Of a stretch of DNA of 64,000 nt, positions 44,693-57,100 are shown in pieces. Numbering within the stretch: the first letter of the stretch is position 1; the number at the start of each line of letters is the position of its first letter. The position numbers and the translations under genes are program-made. The DNA comes from Chlorophyllum brunneum (Eukaryota > Basidiomycota > Agaricomycetes > Agaricales > Agaricaceae), in NCBI GenBank assembly GCA_963576785.1, contig OY756139.1, positions 1,736,001-1,800,000 of the forward strand. Direction: 5' to 3'. The notes beneath the pieces were generated by a model. The model was not told the DNA's origin. It worked only from the letters and a program-made list of their open reading frames with translations, and made no database searches.

Positions 44693-47321
44693 CTAGGGCC
44701 AAACTGACCTTGCGTCTTGTGTTGAATCACTTCTGGGCGAAACTTCAATAATGGAGGTCAGTTCTTCTTCTTCGATCATGTCACTATGAGGCGAGTCAAC
44801 GATTGAGCTTAGACCCCCCTCTAGAGCTCCCAACCAGCGGGCCAGATGTTCAATAGTTTTCGCCATCTCGATGTGGAGCTGTTCGCGATTGCTATTCATA
44901 AGGTGAGTGTAATCCAATGCCTTGATGGGTGGCAACGAAGATATGTCAGCGGGACGGGGAACAGACAAGGGTGGTATCTTGGTGTCCGCTTGATAGTCCA
45001 ATCTAGTTTGCGGGAAAGTTGAGGTTGAGCGAAGGACAGGGTCATCGTCGTCCGACAGTATACGTGTCACTGATGGGGAGCGGCGGTAATCTACGCTTCC
45101 TGAAGTTGTGTTAGTCCGGGATTGGGGTTGATTGTTGAACGTAGAAGGCGACGGCGGAAGCAGATCCGTGAAACCAAGATGGTATTCGGAGGAGAGTGAT
45201 GGGATCTGGTGTAGGACGTCATCAACCAAATATGCAGGGTATTAAATACCGCTTACCTTGAGAACGTCCTTGAGGCCCGGGGTTCCTAGGGAATGATTTG
45301 AGGAGAAGGAAACATCCGAACCATTACGATCAGTATAGATACGAACGGGTGGTATTGGGTGGTCATTGGCAGATTCGTCACCTAGAGTGGATGTTTTGGA
45401 ATCAGAACGGGCACGCAGAGGCTGGATAGCCGTGGCGGAGCGCGCGCGGTGCATTGATGGGGGTGTAAGTGGCTGCAAGGCGGCACGCTGAGATATCGTA
45501 TCAAGTGAAAGTGCAGCTTGATGGGAGATAAGGAAAGCCGGTTCAACAGGCTTTGAGCTGGATGGCGCACCAATCCTGGTTTCACCTTTGGTAGGTGCAA
45601 CAACGTTTGGGTTCAGGGGAAATCGGAAGGCTGCAGGAGAAGCGAGGTTGCGATCATGGGGATGATATTCCAACGATTCTGTGTTGCTTCTGTATCGCTG
45701 CGGGTTGGCAGCGGGTTTTGATGAAGGAGACGGTGGTTCTACTGACTCGCTCGCCTCTCTAGTTAAGGTGGCCGGGGATCGTAGAATCGGCTTGGAAACG
45801 GCCTGGGGGGCCGGTATCTGGACTGTCCGCAAAGATATTGGGTCTGTCTCCACGGCGTTGACGACTTGTTGCTGCTGGAATGATTCCATAGGGTTCTTGG
45901 ACTCGGCTCCATCGATTTCGCTAGGTTGGTGTGCTGAAGTAGCCCCAACACGAGAATGGTTCAAAGCACGTGATTGGGGGCCCTCCGGAGCCATAACTGC
46001 CATTTTAAGAGTTTCATCGGATGGAATTTCCAGTCCAGGGGACGAGGAAGGTTGTGTCATGTTTGTTGAAGGCGAGGGGCGATAGGATTGTGGTTGGGAG
46101 CTGGAACTATCTTCAAACAACACACGTAAGGAAGTAGGAAAAACGGAGGTCATGATCGGTGCTCGGATTGTGTGTTGTTCGTAATCCTGACTTTCGGTGC
46201 TGACGGGCCCAGCTGGGCTATCGTGAACAACCTCGCAATCCTGGTTGGTAGTGTGACCGCGCCAAGGTTCAAACTCCCATTCATCATCGTCATCTATAAG
46301 ATCTGACCTAGAATTTATGAGTATGCGAGAGGTGAAAAGCGATAGAACAGTTCGTTCACCCCTCGTTTTCCTTTTCCCAATCTAAGGGTTCGGCAAGACT
46401 TGCTCGTGGACCCACTTGTTTAAGTCGTAAGATGAGATCCTTCAATATCATCAAATTGACTTTGGCCACAGATCTGATCCATTTTGTTTTCAGGAGCTCT
46501 TCGGCAGGGAGTCTCTGCACGAGGTTAAGCCTGCCTGGATGAAAACAGAGAAAACGTCATACCTCTGTCGGGAGCTCCTTCAAACAATAGGTCATGAAAT
46601 CGCGCATTTCTCTAGAACCCTCTTGCTCAGAAAGGCGAGGTGGTTTGACCCGTGGTATGAGCTCCATGACTTGGAAACGGTCGAGGTTGGAATGGGGAGG
46701 GCTTCCTTTGATCATCTCGTAGACCATGATACCAAGGCCCCAAATGTCGGCCTTTGTGTCATATGCCGCAACACTCTGAACTACTTCGGGTGCCATCCAG
46801 TATGGAGTGCCTGTCAAAGTGTTTCGTTTGCTTGTGGTTGTAGGAAGGAGAGCGGAAACGCCAAAATCACAGATCATGACTTTTCCGGTGGCGGTAATGA
46901 GGATATTGGCCGCTTTCATATCACGGTGGATGACTGGTACCTTGTGGAGGTAGTTTAGGCCGACCAAAACTTCCCGGGTGATGACCGACGCATACTTCTC
47001 CTCCAGGCAACCGTCCTTGGATGCCTTCATGAGGGCATCAACGCTCCCGCCTTGGGCGAATTCCATGGCAATCCAAACGCGAGGACCATCCATGTAGCAG
47101 CCATAGTACTTTGTGACATTGGGGGCGTCGCGCAACTGGCTGAGAAGAGCGATTTCGTGTTGTATGTCGGCGACATCGTCGTCCGGGGTATCGAGATTGA
47201 TGATTTTGAGGGCAACGATGTTTCCTGTTGGGATGTGCCTCCCCTTGTGGACGGAGCCATAGCCGCCCTTGCCAACAGTGTCGAGTCGCTGGTAGAGCTG
47301 GTGGACGGACGGCTGGCTCAT
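44693..47321 (-). CDS. GCK-III/Ste20-type protein kinase, NAK1/KIC1-like
   Basis: Ser/Thr kinase of the germinal-centre group; in fungi the NAK1/KIC1 branch heads the MOR/RAM network controlling polarity. Catalytic motifs: TVGKGGYGSVHKG (P-loop), VALKIINLD (Lys), VIHRDMKAANILI (HRD), ICDFGVSALL (DFG) and GTPYWMAPEVV (APE). The kinase domain lies at the N-terminus; RLPAEELLKTKWIRSVAKVN and LILRLKQVGPRASLAEPLDW follow. A long Ser/Pro-rich regulatory region and a short C-terminal helix (MNSNREQLHIEMAKTIEHLA) end at TAG 44693. The start at 47321 (MSQPSVHQLYQRLD) fits the family. It is divergent from eIF2B gamma over 99 bp. Confidence 0.9.
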
Positions 47322-47420
47322 TGCGTTGCAGCAGACACTGGCAACAGGTGAGCTATACGGACACGTGACCGGGTCAGGTGACACACCGAATGCCAGGCCG
47401 AGCCACGGCAGGCAGCAGCC
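47322..47420. promoter_or_regulatory. Divergent promoter NAK1-like kinase / eIF2B gamma
   Basis: 99 bp between opposed ATGs with a CACGTG palindrome at 47362-47367 inside ACACGTGACC, followed by GGTCAGGTGACA. Position and motif are seen; role inferred. Confidence 0.5.
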
Positions 47421-49255
47421 ATGGACCTCGCCTCTGTCAACACCGACCTCGTCTCTCGCGAGTTTCTTGCAGTCGTTCTTGCCGGCTTCGGGAACGAGTG
47501 TGTCTGTTCCTCTTCTGACCCTCCCTTGGCTCATTTCTGCAAGGCTTCTACCTCTCACAGGCGATTACGGAGACGAACCATGTCCCAAGGCTCTTCTGCC
47601 AGTGGCAAATCGACCGATGATAGAATATGTCCTCTCCTGGATCGAACAGTCTGGCATAAAGGGTGACTGGTGTCCTCGTGATAAACGCTTGACTGGATGC
47701 TTATCTCTCTCAAGATGTCCTCCTGATATGCCCCACTGTTCACCGACCCGCTATATATCACCACATTCACTCTGACGTCTCTTCCTCCAGCTTGAGCATT
47801 GACCTACAAACATATGACGAGACCATCGATAGTAGTGCGGGGACTTGTACTCTTCTGCGACACTTTGCTAGTCGCATTCGAGAAGATTTTGTCCTTCTGC
47901 CGTGTGACTTCATCGCTCCTCCTTCGCTTCCTCTCATCACCCTCTTGAATCAGTTCCGGGCAGATTCTGGATCCAATGGTTCGATCGCCACGACATGCTG
48001 GTATACTACCAGCAGGCCCGAAAAGACAACGTCATCCGAGGAATGGGGACCAGTTGCTCCCCCAAGATCCATTATATGGGATGATAGCTCCGGGACGCTA
48101 TTACACATCGATACTACGGATGACGCCGACAAAAATCCAGAAGAATTAGAGCTTAGGATGTCTTTGTTATCAAAGTGAGACTGCTTACTCTGAATACCAT
48201 CCCCAAACTAAGATGTCACCCAGATACGCAAGTGCTCGCCTTTCCCTGAATTTCCGAGACTCTCATGTCTATGTCTGCAAGCGTTCAATACTCGATGTCC
48301 TCCAATCAAAACTGCATTTCGACTCTTTTCGAGAAGAATTTCTTCCTTGGTTGTGCAAAATCCAGTATCAAAGGCTCAAGAGGAAGAAATATGGGCCCGG
48401 TCAGTTCACCTGTTTTCCTTGGCTTCTCGACTTACGCCATTTTGTTCAGTCTTGTGCAAGGATACGGACACACTTTCGGCACCATCGATAGCACTACAAC
48501 ACTCCACTCTTCTCGTTTTCGATGACAGTAAAGACAATGCACATTCTCCTGTGTCCGACATCGAAGGGGACGTTACAGCGAGCCTCAAGGTCGGAATGGT
48601 CCTGCACCGCCCCGATAGCGGATATACGATTCGCGTCCATAATCTGCATTCATTCTTTGAAATCAATCGACGCGTAAGGGACCCCTTTCTGAGTATGCTC
48701 GCCGTTCTGATGCACCCCAGACCCTATCCGCAGCAAACTACACTCTCCCCACTGATCCCAAGAATCGCGCTCTTATAGACCAAAAAGCCCAAATCTCCAC
48801 GGATGCCATAATCGGTGATTCCACCAGGGTTGCTGAGAAGACGACGATCAAAAAGTCCATCATCGGTCGACATTGCATCATCGGCAAAATGGTCAGGATC
48901 GTTGGATGCATATTACTGGACCACTGCGTCATTGAAGATGGGTATGGTCTTTGTTATTCTTTCAGCCAGGCGTAGCCTCAACTGTTACCAGCGCGAAGAT
49001 TGATGGCTGTGTGCTGGGAAAAAACACAAAAATCGGTGCAAAAGCGGAGTTGTCTCGTTGTGTCACTCAAGGTGGCTACGAGGTTAGCTCCGGAGGTTAG
49101 TCGCTCCTATCGTTCCGTCTTATTTCGAGCTAAGCTTTGCAGACACGATCAAGAACGAGAAACTTGAGGCTACCGATTGGACAGCTGCTCCTGATGTCGA
49201 TGACAGCGATGATGATGACTCGGGAGTCGGAGATGATAGAAGTATTGAAGTGTGA
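47421..49255 (+). CDS. GCD1: Translation initiation factor eIF2B subunit gamma
   Basis: Part of the eIF2B guanine-nucleotide exchange factor that recharges eIF2 with GTP, in the cytosol. The nucleotidyltransferase-like domain begins EFLAVVLAGFGNE, then across an intron LLPLTGDYGDEPCPKALLPV and ANRPMIEYVLSWIEQSGIK. The middle includes FVLLPCDFIAP. The C-terminal left-handed beta-helix reads DQKAQISTDAIIGDSTRVAE, KTTIKKSIIGRHCIIGKMVR and AKIDGCVLGKNTKIGAKAEL. It ends with an acidic tail (DDSDDDDSGVGDD) at TGA 49255, typical of gamma. About eight introns. It converges with eIF3c with only 58 bp between stops. Confidence 0.9.
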
Positions 49256-49313
49256 CGTGATGTACATGCTATCGAAACAATGAATAGCCGATTTACGAGT
49301 ACAGGACAAAGCA

Positions 49314-52239
49314 TCATCCATTCCTTTGTGAAATCTGACCCATCTGATTACCCAATCCTTGCGAGAAGCGCGCACCACGGCCACCCCTTGCACCACCTGT
49401 CGGGGCTATCAGTGAAATTCCCCGTGTTATTTTGGAAGATGCTTACCCCTTATACCTCGAGATCGCTCACCACGTCCGCGACGCTCCTGGAGCTGTTCTC
49501 TTTTTTCGCCCTTGGTGCCATCGACACGTTCTACCCAACCCCCGCCTGAACCAAACTTGCTATCGAGCGTTTTCTCGTTCTGTTCAACCATAGTACCAAG
49601 CTTGTCAGCAATTACTTGAGCAAGCTGTTGCGGCCGAGACAACTCTATCCGGTGGAACACAATCACTCCAGACGACTGATCCAGCGAAGCTGCCAGCTCC
49701 TCGTTCCAGATCATCTTTGAAACAATCGATGTTACGGTCCGTAGAGATAGAGAGAAAGTCCGGGAAAGTAAAGATAGGGACAACGTGGTGTAATGAGGTG
49801 CATAGGTGAAGAGGTATGTTCGAAGCCCCTGTTCTTGGATGCGTCTGATTTAGGGGCCAGATGAGACTCGAGTGTGAGGGAAGATGAGTTGGAACGTACC
49901 TTGCCAACATCTCTTTGACAACTGTCGCTTCCGGCATAAGACTCCAAATCTTTATGCTCTGGATTAGGTCTCGACATTTTTCCCAATCACCATCCTGCAG
50001 CGCTTTGCTCGCTTGCATGATGTGGTCCCGCGTACTCTCTGGTGGCCCCGTAAAGACTTGCCGATCGGCGAAATCTAGCAACCGTCGAAACGGTTTCGAG
50101 ATAGTCTTTCGTCTCTGCTCCTCGGAGTCGATGCTGGCTAAAAGAGGTATTTCCACGAGCATGCTTGAAACGAGGAAGGCGGCCTCTAGGAGTTCTGTAT
50201 TGATATGCATATGGAAGGGTAGCATCCGTTGTTTTTCGGCCTTTTCTTGTTCGGGTGATAGAGCTTGGAGACGCTGTTGATGGACACCTTGGGCGAGGAG
50301 TTCTTTTACCCTTTGGGTGGTGAAAATCTCCTGGAGTGTCGCTTGAGCCTCTTTGATCAGGCCTGATCTGAATGCACAGAGACCAAGTTGAACAATGGTA
50401 CGATTATAGAGTATTTGTGTCGCAACGTCCGCTGAGTGGATTGATTCTTGAAGATGTGACATGAGTAACATGTCCCGAGCAGTGTAGAAGTCGTTATGAA
50501 GGGCATGATGGTAGATATGGCTAAGCATGGCTCGTGTGCGTAGAAGGCTGTTACCAGACTTGTAGAGGTGGACACACAGCGCGTGAACGAGTGCAGATGA
50601 TGTTCCGAGGCCGGCCAGAATTTTACTGGGCTTGATTTCAGACAAATCTGCAGCTGACTCGAGTGCCTGGACTACCGTATTCGGCTACAAGCAGGCTCAT
50701 GAACTCATGCATTGTAAGCATTCAACGGCACAAACCTTTGAATAGATATGTTCCAACCGCCGCATGATCACTCGTCCCAATGGTTCATTCTGATTCGTCT
50801 TCTCGTAGAATGCTTGTGCCCGACAGATGGTGCAATAAAGGACTTTTTCATCCTTGAGGCGTTCAACGTATTCGGTGCCATGAGGGTCAATATGTTGCAA
50901 GCTGCGCGTGAATTCGTCATCCAAGCGATCAATGAAGCTAATTATACTACCCCGAATGCGCACAAGCCCTCCTTCTGCTTGTGGTGTCCTTTCAACGAGC
51001 TCATCATAGTCGTCTACAATTTCTTGAACTGAATAATTGGTATCGGAAGCGACGATGGAGATGAGGTAATCAACTTCTCGTTGTGCGGAAAGCCACAGGT
51101 CGGCTGGCATATGGGATGAGGCAGAAGAATTAAAGTCGAATCTTGAGGAGATGAGAGCCAGTAATACGCGAATGCGCTGATAAGTCGTTGCTGCGACTTC
51201 CAAAGATTTCTCGAGAATGCGGATTTGCTCAGCTCGGTCGGTATTCTACAGAAATGATTCGGTTAGGTCAGCAGATGCTGAAAAAAGGAAGAGTGCATCA
51301 CCTTTTTGCCCCTCGCCTCTTGGACCGCCTGAAGGTTTTTCAAGACTCCTTCTGACGTAAATTGCATGATGCGACCGCCTTTTCCAACGGTAGCGAACTC
51401 CTCATCATCTTCCTGTCGGGTTGCAATACGATTTTGGGATGGTACAGAGGGTGGGGGAGGGGCGGCAAGAGTGATGGTAGCTTGGTAATCCTGTTCAAAG
51501 GCATCCGGATCCTGACAATTACCGTTTCAATAAAGGCGCCAATATAGACCAAGAATTGAAGACTCGCCGTTTGAAACTTTGCAACTTCCGGTTCATGCTC
51601 TTTCAGCGCTTTTTTGATCTTCTGTTTCATAGCCGTAAGTGCCTTTGCTTTGGTAGCAGTCAATTTTTTTTTGGCATCTTTGTCGGCAAGAGCATTCTTG
51701 ATGGAGGTGTCGAGACTCAGGAGAGTTCTGATGTAGAATGGAGGGACAGGCTCAGAGACGTTCTGCTGTCGTTGGACCATTCTCGCAAGTTTATCAAACT
51801 CTGGTGTCAAGGTCAGAACACACACGTGGAAGCACAAGAACAACGAACCATTTGAAATAACAACCCAATCATCATTCTTCAAGCCGTTTTCAATGACCTT
51901 TCCTGTGGCTTCCATTTCAACCAGTCGTCTTTCTTGAGCACTGAGGATGCGAGCAGCAGGCCTGTCTTCATCCTCACTTTCCTCCTCGCCTGATTCATCG
52001 CGAAGTGGTAATCCAGAGCGTCGTCGCTGAGGAGCATCGCTATCGCTACCGCTTTCCTCTTCTTCAGACGATTCGCTTGAGGAGTCAGAACCCGCTGTGC
52101 GAAGGAAACGGGACATGGCTGGCTTAGCAGTACCAGTTGCTTGTTTTGTTGGCGCCTCATCGCCGCTGGACATGAGCTCATCCTCGGACTCTTCTGTATC
52201 GGAGTCAGAGTCGCCTGCTTGTCTAAAGAAACGGGACAT
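49314..52239 (-). CDS. NIP1: Translation initiation factor eIF3 subunit C
   Basis: Core eIF3 subunit contacting eIF1 and eIF5 on the 40S ribosome. The N-terminus MSRFFRQAGDSDSDTEESED is the acidic eIF1/eIF5-binding region, with a second SRFLRTAGSDSSSESSEEEE copy. Next: EFDKLARMVQRQQN, LSAQREVDYLISIVASDTNY and the helical-repeat part (LLRTRAMLSHIYHHALHNDF, VQLGLCAFRSGLIKEAQATL). PCI domain: EEGLRTYLFTYAPHYTTLSL, MIWNEELAASLDQSSGVIVF, LADKLGTMVEQNEK-like. A last splice replaces the open read-through end (GKHLPK, stop 49427) with GGARGGRGARFSQGLGNQMG, the usual RGG-rich eIF3c tail, ending at TGA 49314; this end is preferred. Confidence 0.93.
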
Positions 52240-52408
52240 GATGTGTGTAGAGATGATGGTGATATGGACACAAGCCTCCACCCCAAAATTTAGAGTTCGC
52301 ACACTGCCGAAGCTGACTCAGCAAACAATCCCTTAGTGTGTTCGATACAGCCCAGCCAACCATCTGAGCACACATGAGCCCACGCATAGCTGTCGGAACA
52401 AGCAAGAC

Positions 52409-53458
52409 CTACTCCTCCCCGAGAACTAACGCAGCCAGCCCGATGGAAACGCTTGATACAGTCCTGCGATCCCAATGCGGCCGGTCCCAGTTGGCACACG
52501 CCAAATAGCCCAAGGTACCGAGAACAACCGAATTGGCTTGGATCGTTAGCGTCCTCACGACTTGAAGCTAATTTTGAAACACACCAAATCCTACCAAACC
52601 ACCTAGCACACCCGGCCTGAATACGATCTCTCGCATTTTCTTATAAATCAACACTCCCTTTTGCTGCGCAAGGCGTTCCTCTTCCTTGCCGCGCGGTGTT
52701 CGACGATATTTCTCTGCGGCATATCCCTCTGCTAGCAACAATCCAACGGCGGTGGCGACGGTTGAACACACGAAGGTTGGATCTCTGCGCAAATTCGGCC
52801 TGATGTAAAGCACCCGACTAAGGCCACCCAGAAGTCCCAGGTTTACTAATGGAGTTTTCAGTGGCAGTTCATATATCCTGCAGAAATTACACACCAAGGC
52901 CAATATAGCCACTGGTTGTTTCCCAGCGAAGTATGTAGCGTTTTACTGTTCCCCAAAGGTATTCTCCTTCGGCCCTCACCTCCTTCAGGTGCCTGTCTCT
53001 GCCGCGCCCACTGAAAGTAGGCTCGCTATCATCGCTCTCTCCTGAAAAACGACGTAACTCTGATGTAAATGTACGGGGATTTTCCCTGAATGATCCTGCT
53101 ACAATATTAATCTTTGATGTATCATTGATGACACTGTTAGCCTCTGGGGCTGGTGTGTTTAATAGTGCCAGGTCTGGCTGCGGCTGAAAGAAATAATCAG
53201 AAATGTTATGGTACACAAGGATGGACCTGAACCTGAGGGGACCCAGGAGGAATGTTTGAAGCAGTTACAGATGCGTACGACATTAGCTAGGAAAGCCTCC
53301 AGCTGTCTGAGGGTCATATACTTTGAGGGGATCGTAGTGATGTCATACCACATGACGTCATCCGCTTGGTCTTGGGCACCTGAGCCCTTTGTAACGTAGT
53401 CGACTAAATTGATGTCATTCGCTCCCCGACTGCGGGAGCTTCCAAACCTTCGTCCCAT
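52409..53458 (-). CDS. Unidentified membrane protein
   Basis: I do not recognise this family. The N-terminal part (MGRRFGSSRSRGANDINLVD, then WYDITTIPSKYMTLRQLEAF) is soluble. After a poorly defined intron comes an acidic/Ser-rich exon with SELRRFSGESDDSEPTFSGR and LKEVRAEGEYLWGTVKRYIL. A 50-nt intron joins SGYIGL to VNLGLLGGLSRVLYIRPNLR, then STVATAVGLLLAEGYAAEKY (a hydrophobic segment) and RPGVLGGLVGF|ANSVVLGTLG (a second one), with CANWDRPHWDRRTVSSVSIG and a third hydrophobic stretch. So it has three to four membrane segments with a basic loop (KYRRTPRGKEEERLAQQKG). An organelle membrane is plausible. An in-frame ATG at 53515 exists. Confidence 0.6.
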
Positions 53459-53580
53459 GATTAACACCTGGTTGAAGACTTCATTGAGTGGAAACACCTC
53501 CCAAGCCAACGGCAACTAATCAGCGCCCAACTATTATAAGCCCGCCCAACATTTCACTGCACTCTCGCATACCACATATG

Positions 53581-53804
53581 ATGGAAACAAAGAAGGTTCA
53601 GCTTCCCCCCCGAAAGTACAAGCAGGTGGGCCGATGCTTCAAGAAGACCTCATAGTAAGTAGAAGCTGTATGCATTTTTTGCACCCACATACTGTTGGAC
53701 CGAGCTCTTTAGGATGCCCACCAATGTACAAGTGGCCAGATTTCGAGATACTTCCTCGGGGATTGGATGAACAGGATCAGACTACAGTGCCACAGGAAGG
53801 TAAC
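53581..53804 (+). CDS. Possible small spliced gene
   Basis: An ATG pair 122 bp from the opposed membrane-protein start begins METKKVQLPPRKYKQ, which looks coding. It meets a GTGGGC donor, and an AG at 53714 leads to DAHQCTSGQISRYFLGDWMN with RIRLQCHRK to a GTAACT donor. The join and the end are not secure, and I recognise no family. Without splicing it would stop after 25 codons. Confidence 0.25.
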
Positions 53805-54115
53805 TGTGGTTTCTGTGTATATTCCCAGTTTGTTTATACGTATACCTTTAGTGCCGTTTATGTGCTCCCAACGCCGACCATCACTGATGAAGTACAGTTG
53901 TACTCTAGTTGGTCTTTTTTATTCCATTCCAGTTCTTGTTATTCAGTAGCATAGTCAGTCGGATTGATATCCTATCATATGATATTGCATACAACAGTAA
54001 AATTAATGCCACAGTATTATGTATCATATGTACTCGCTACTGCTTTGATTGGGTATAGGGGGTATATCCTAGAAAATTCTGAGAGGCCAATAGCTGTAGA
54101 AAGTGAATCAGGGCG
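53805..54115. other. Convergent 3' spacer
   Basis: AT-rich stretch between the doubtful small gene and the CLIP-170 stop. It contains ATCATATGATATTGCATACA near 53975. No coding frame or RNA gene is convincing. Confidence 0.4.
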
Positions 54116-57100
54116 TCAAAACACATCCTGAGAGTGGGGACAATCGATAGAGCTATGTCCCCACGTCTCGCAGTCCGAGCAAAATTGTCCGGAAGAACGG
54201 CTGCTGGTTAAAGATTTAGGTACATCTTCCTTGAGAAGATTGCACGTGAAGATATCATGTCCAGGCTGTTCACATATTTCGCATATGCTCTCGCCGGTGG
54301 GCCGGGTGTCATCTGTGTCGGAGCTCCGCATCGACGTAGAGTGATGCAATCCAACAGCATCCCCGCTATTCTTGGATAATTTCTTAATCTTGGAAACCTT
54401 GTCTTTCAAGCGCTCCACTTCTTGCTCGAGTTCGTCCTATTTCAGGGATAAGTAGTATGATGGTGCGGGACGTCAGGGATCACCTTACTTCGCGGTATAT
54501 CTAATCCGGTCCTGATTTCAGTAATGATGGAGTATGAATTTATCGTTGGCGCACCTTGGACTCGACAAGAGCTTCAAGCTCACTGATTTCCTTGTTCAGC
54601 TAGTGAGAGGCATGGGCAAGCATCACAGTGTTTTCTCTGCTAGATACGCACATCATGTGTTGTCCTGGCATGATTCATTTCCGCCTCTGTCAGACGTTTC
54701 CGTAGTTGCTCAGCATCAGCCTTGGCAATTGTATTCAACACGAGGCTGAAAAGGCGGAGGGTTGGCATACCTCAAAGCGAGAATCTCGCTCCTTCAACAG
54801 TCGTCGCATGGATTCCACGTCACCCTGCACAGTCTGCACTTCTGCATCTGGATTTTCGCTCATAGGGTTTGCGGTGAAGTTGTTCTCCAATATTTGAATT
54901 TCCTGACGAGATTTCAGGCACCGAATCAACTCCTAGTTGACCAATCCAAACCTGTCGGAGGTGCTCTGCCTCGGATTGAAGCAGTTTTGTTTCCGATTTC
55001 AAAATTTCGTTTTCAGATTCCAGCAACTTAATTTTCTGGGTCGCCGCAGAGTGTTCCATTTGAAGATCTTGAACAATGTGTCTGCAAGTTTCCTGAGCCA
55101 AAGGTTTCCATTTGTAGACATGAAAAGTCATACTTGAGGCCGGCAATCTCCTCGCGAGTGGATGCGTCAACTTTCGAGGGTGATCCAACGAGGTTCTTGA
55201 GGTTGTCGCCATTCGTGTAAGACCTATTACGATTTATTCCTCTTTCTATTTCATTATGTTCCAAATCTGTGATCCGGGTCACAAACTCATTGTTCTGTTT
55301 CAGGAGCTGTTGGGGTATGTCAGGGTAGAATAAATTACGAGTTGATCTTTGTAACATACTTTCAGGTTTTGCGTCTTCGAATCACCTTCTTTCTCAAGCT
55401 CTGTCTGTCTTGACTGCGTCGGGCTACTCTGGAGGCCGTCAACGTTCTGGGGCAGGGGTCATTACGGCAGAGGACTAGCGGAGCTCGGGCACTCACAGTA
55501 AGTTCTGCCCTGAGACTTTCAATTTCTGCCCTGGCGTTCTCGAGAGCGGCTTGGCTTTCGCGTAGTGCTTCTTCAATCTCTTCTACTCGATTCCGGGCAC
55601 CAGCTTCAGCCTTAATCATCCTTTCAACTTCTCGACGACCTTCTGTCAACTCTAGCTTCATGCTGTCCTCTTTTTCCTTCAACTTCTTCATACGTTCCCT
55701 TAGCGTACTGTCTTCTTTTTCGCTAGCTAAGCGTGAATCCTCAATGAGGTCTTCCAGTGTGGCTATCTTTTTCTGCAGGTAGAGGATCTGATCCCGGAGA
55801 GCCTCGTTGTCAATCTCGGTTGCGGGTCGATGATTCGGAGTGTGAGGGATGAATTCCGTTTCTTGGTTGGGAACCCCCTTTTCCAAATGAGCGATACGAC
55901 ATTCAAGATCGTATCTTTGGCTATTAGCGCTGCTAAGTCTTTCCTCGTAAAGTGCGATGGTTTCCTGTCCAGCTTTCAGCGGGATAATTAATCAATGAAC
56001 CAGAGACATTCCTACCTGTCCCGCGAGCCGTAGTTCATCAACCTGGGTACCCAGCTCTTCAACATGAGTGACAAGATCCGCCTTCTCGGTTTGGAGGGCT
56101 TGATTCTCCTGCTCCAGTTTCTGCCGCGTTGAATTGACACTAGACAGTTCCCCGTTGAGGGCTTCGACCGTATGCTGCGATTTCTCTAGTTGGTGGCTAA
56201 GTTGTTTCTCCAGTTCACCGATTCGTTGTTGACCAGCGTAGTGTAGATTTTGCAATTCCTGAAGATTGCACAACACCGTTTCGTGAGCCTTCGAAAGTGC
56301 ATCTTTATCCTTGGCCAATTTTGCACTATTTTCTGCTACTCTCTCTCGGTCTTGTTCGAGTGTCCAGATGAGAATAGATTTTTTTTCAGCATCTTCTTTA
56401 TCTTTCTGAGATATTTGTTCGTTCTCGGCCTCAAGGACTTCAATACGTGCCTGAAGCTCGACTATACGTTCGTTGGCAGAATTTAACTGAGACGAACTCG
56501 CAGATTCGGACGGATCAAGAGAGCCATCCACACCGTCTGCTATCAGAAGTGTGGTACGGTCCTGCAATGTTTTGCCTTGAAGTTCAAGATTGTTTAGTGT
56601 GAGCTCTTCCAGCCCTGATTTACTGAGAGACGCCGAACGTGAAAGAACGGATACTGGAGAAGCGGGAGGGGGCATAGCAACAGCGCTCGGGATTCGGCCA
56701 CGGGGGGTATTGTGGGTGGATCGACCTCGTGTAGAAGGGAGCGATGCGTAAATGTTGGAGACCCGGCCGTTGAGCCCCGGCTTTGGAGTCGAGAAGGGCG
56801 ATCCTGGCGGGCATGACGGAGAGGACAGTGTTCGTGAAATGGGTGACGGTGAAGACGGTATGCTGGAGCTGTGCTCTCCGACCTGCCTGACAGGGCTACT
56901 AGTGTTTTCCTTTCTGGAGCTCAGTTGTTTGGCGGTCATGTTCGCATATTTCGCCGCTCTCGATCCTGGTGTTATTTTCTCCGGCAGTGCTTTAGTGACA
57001 CCTTTCTGTCCGGCGGTGGACTTGGAGATGTGATTAGACTTCGCGGAAGGAGTGATTCCCGGCGTCACTCGTCCGCCGGACAATGATGGTGTGATGCGGC

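Noticed and set aside
45681..46085. 134-codon plus-strand frame antisense to the NAK1-like kinase
   Set aside because: It is a shadow of Ser/Pro-rich coding sequence on the minus strand.
53634..53954. 106-codon frame with PPMYKWPDFEILPRGLDEQ
   Set aside because: It begins without a proper start, lacks family resemblance, and competes with a different spliced reading of the same stretch.
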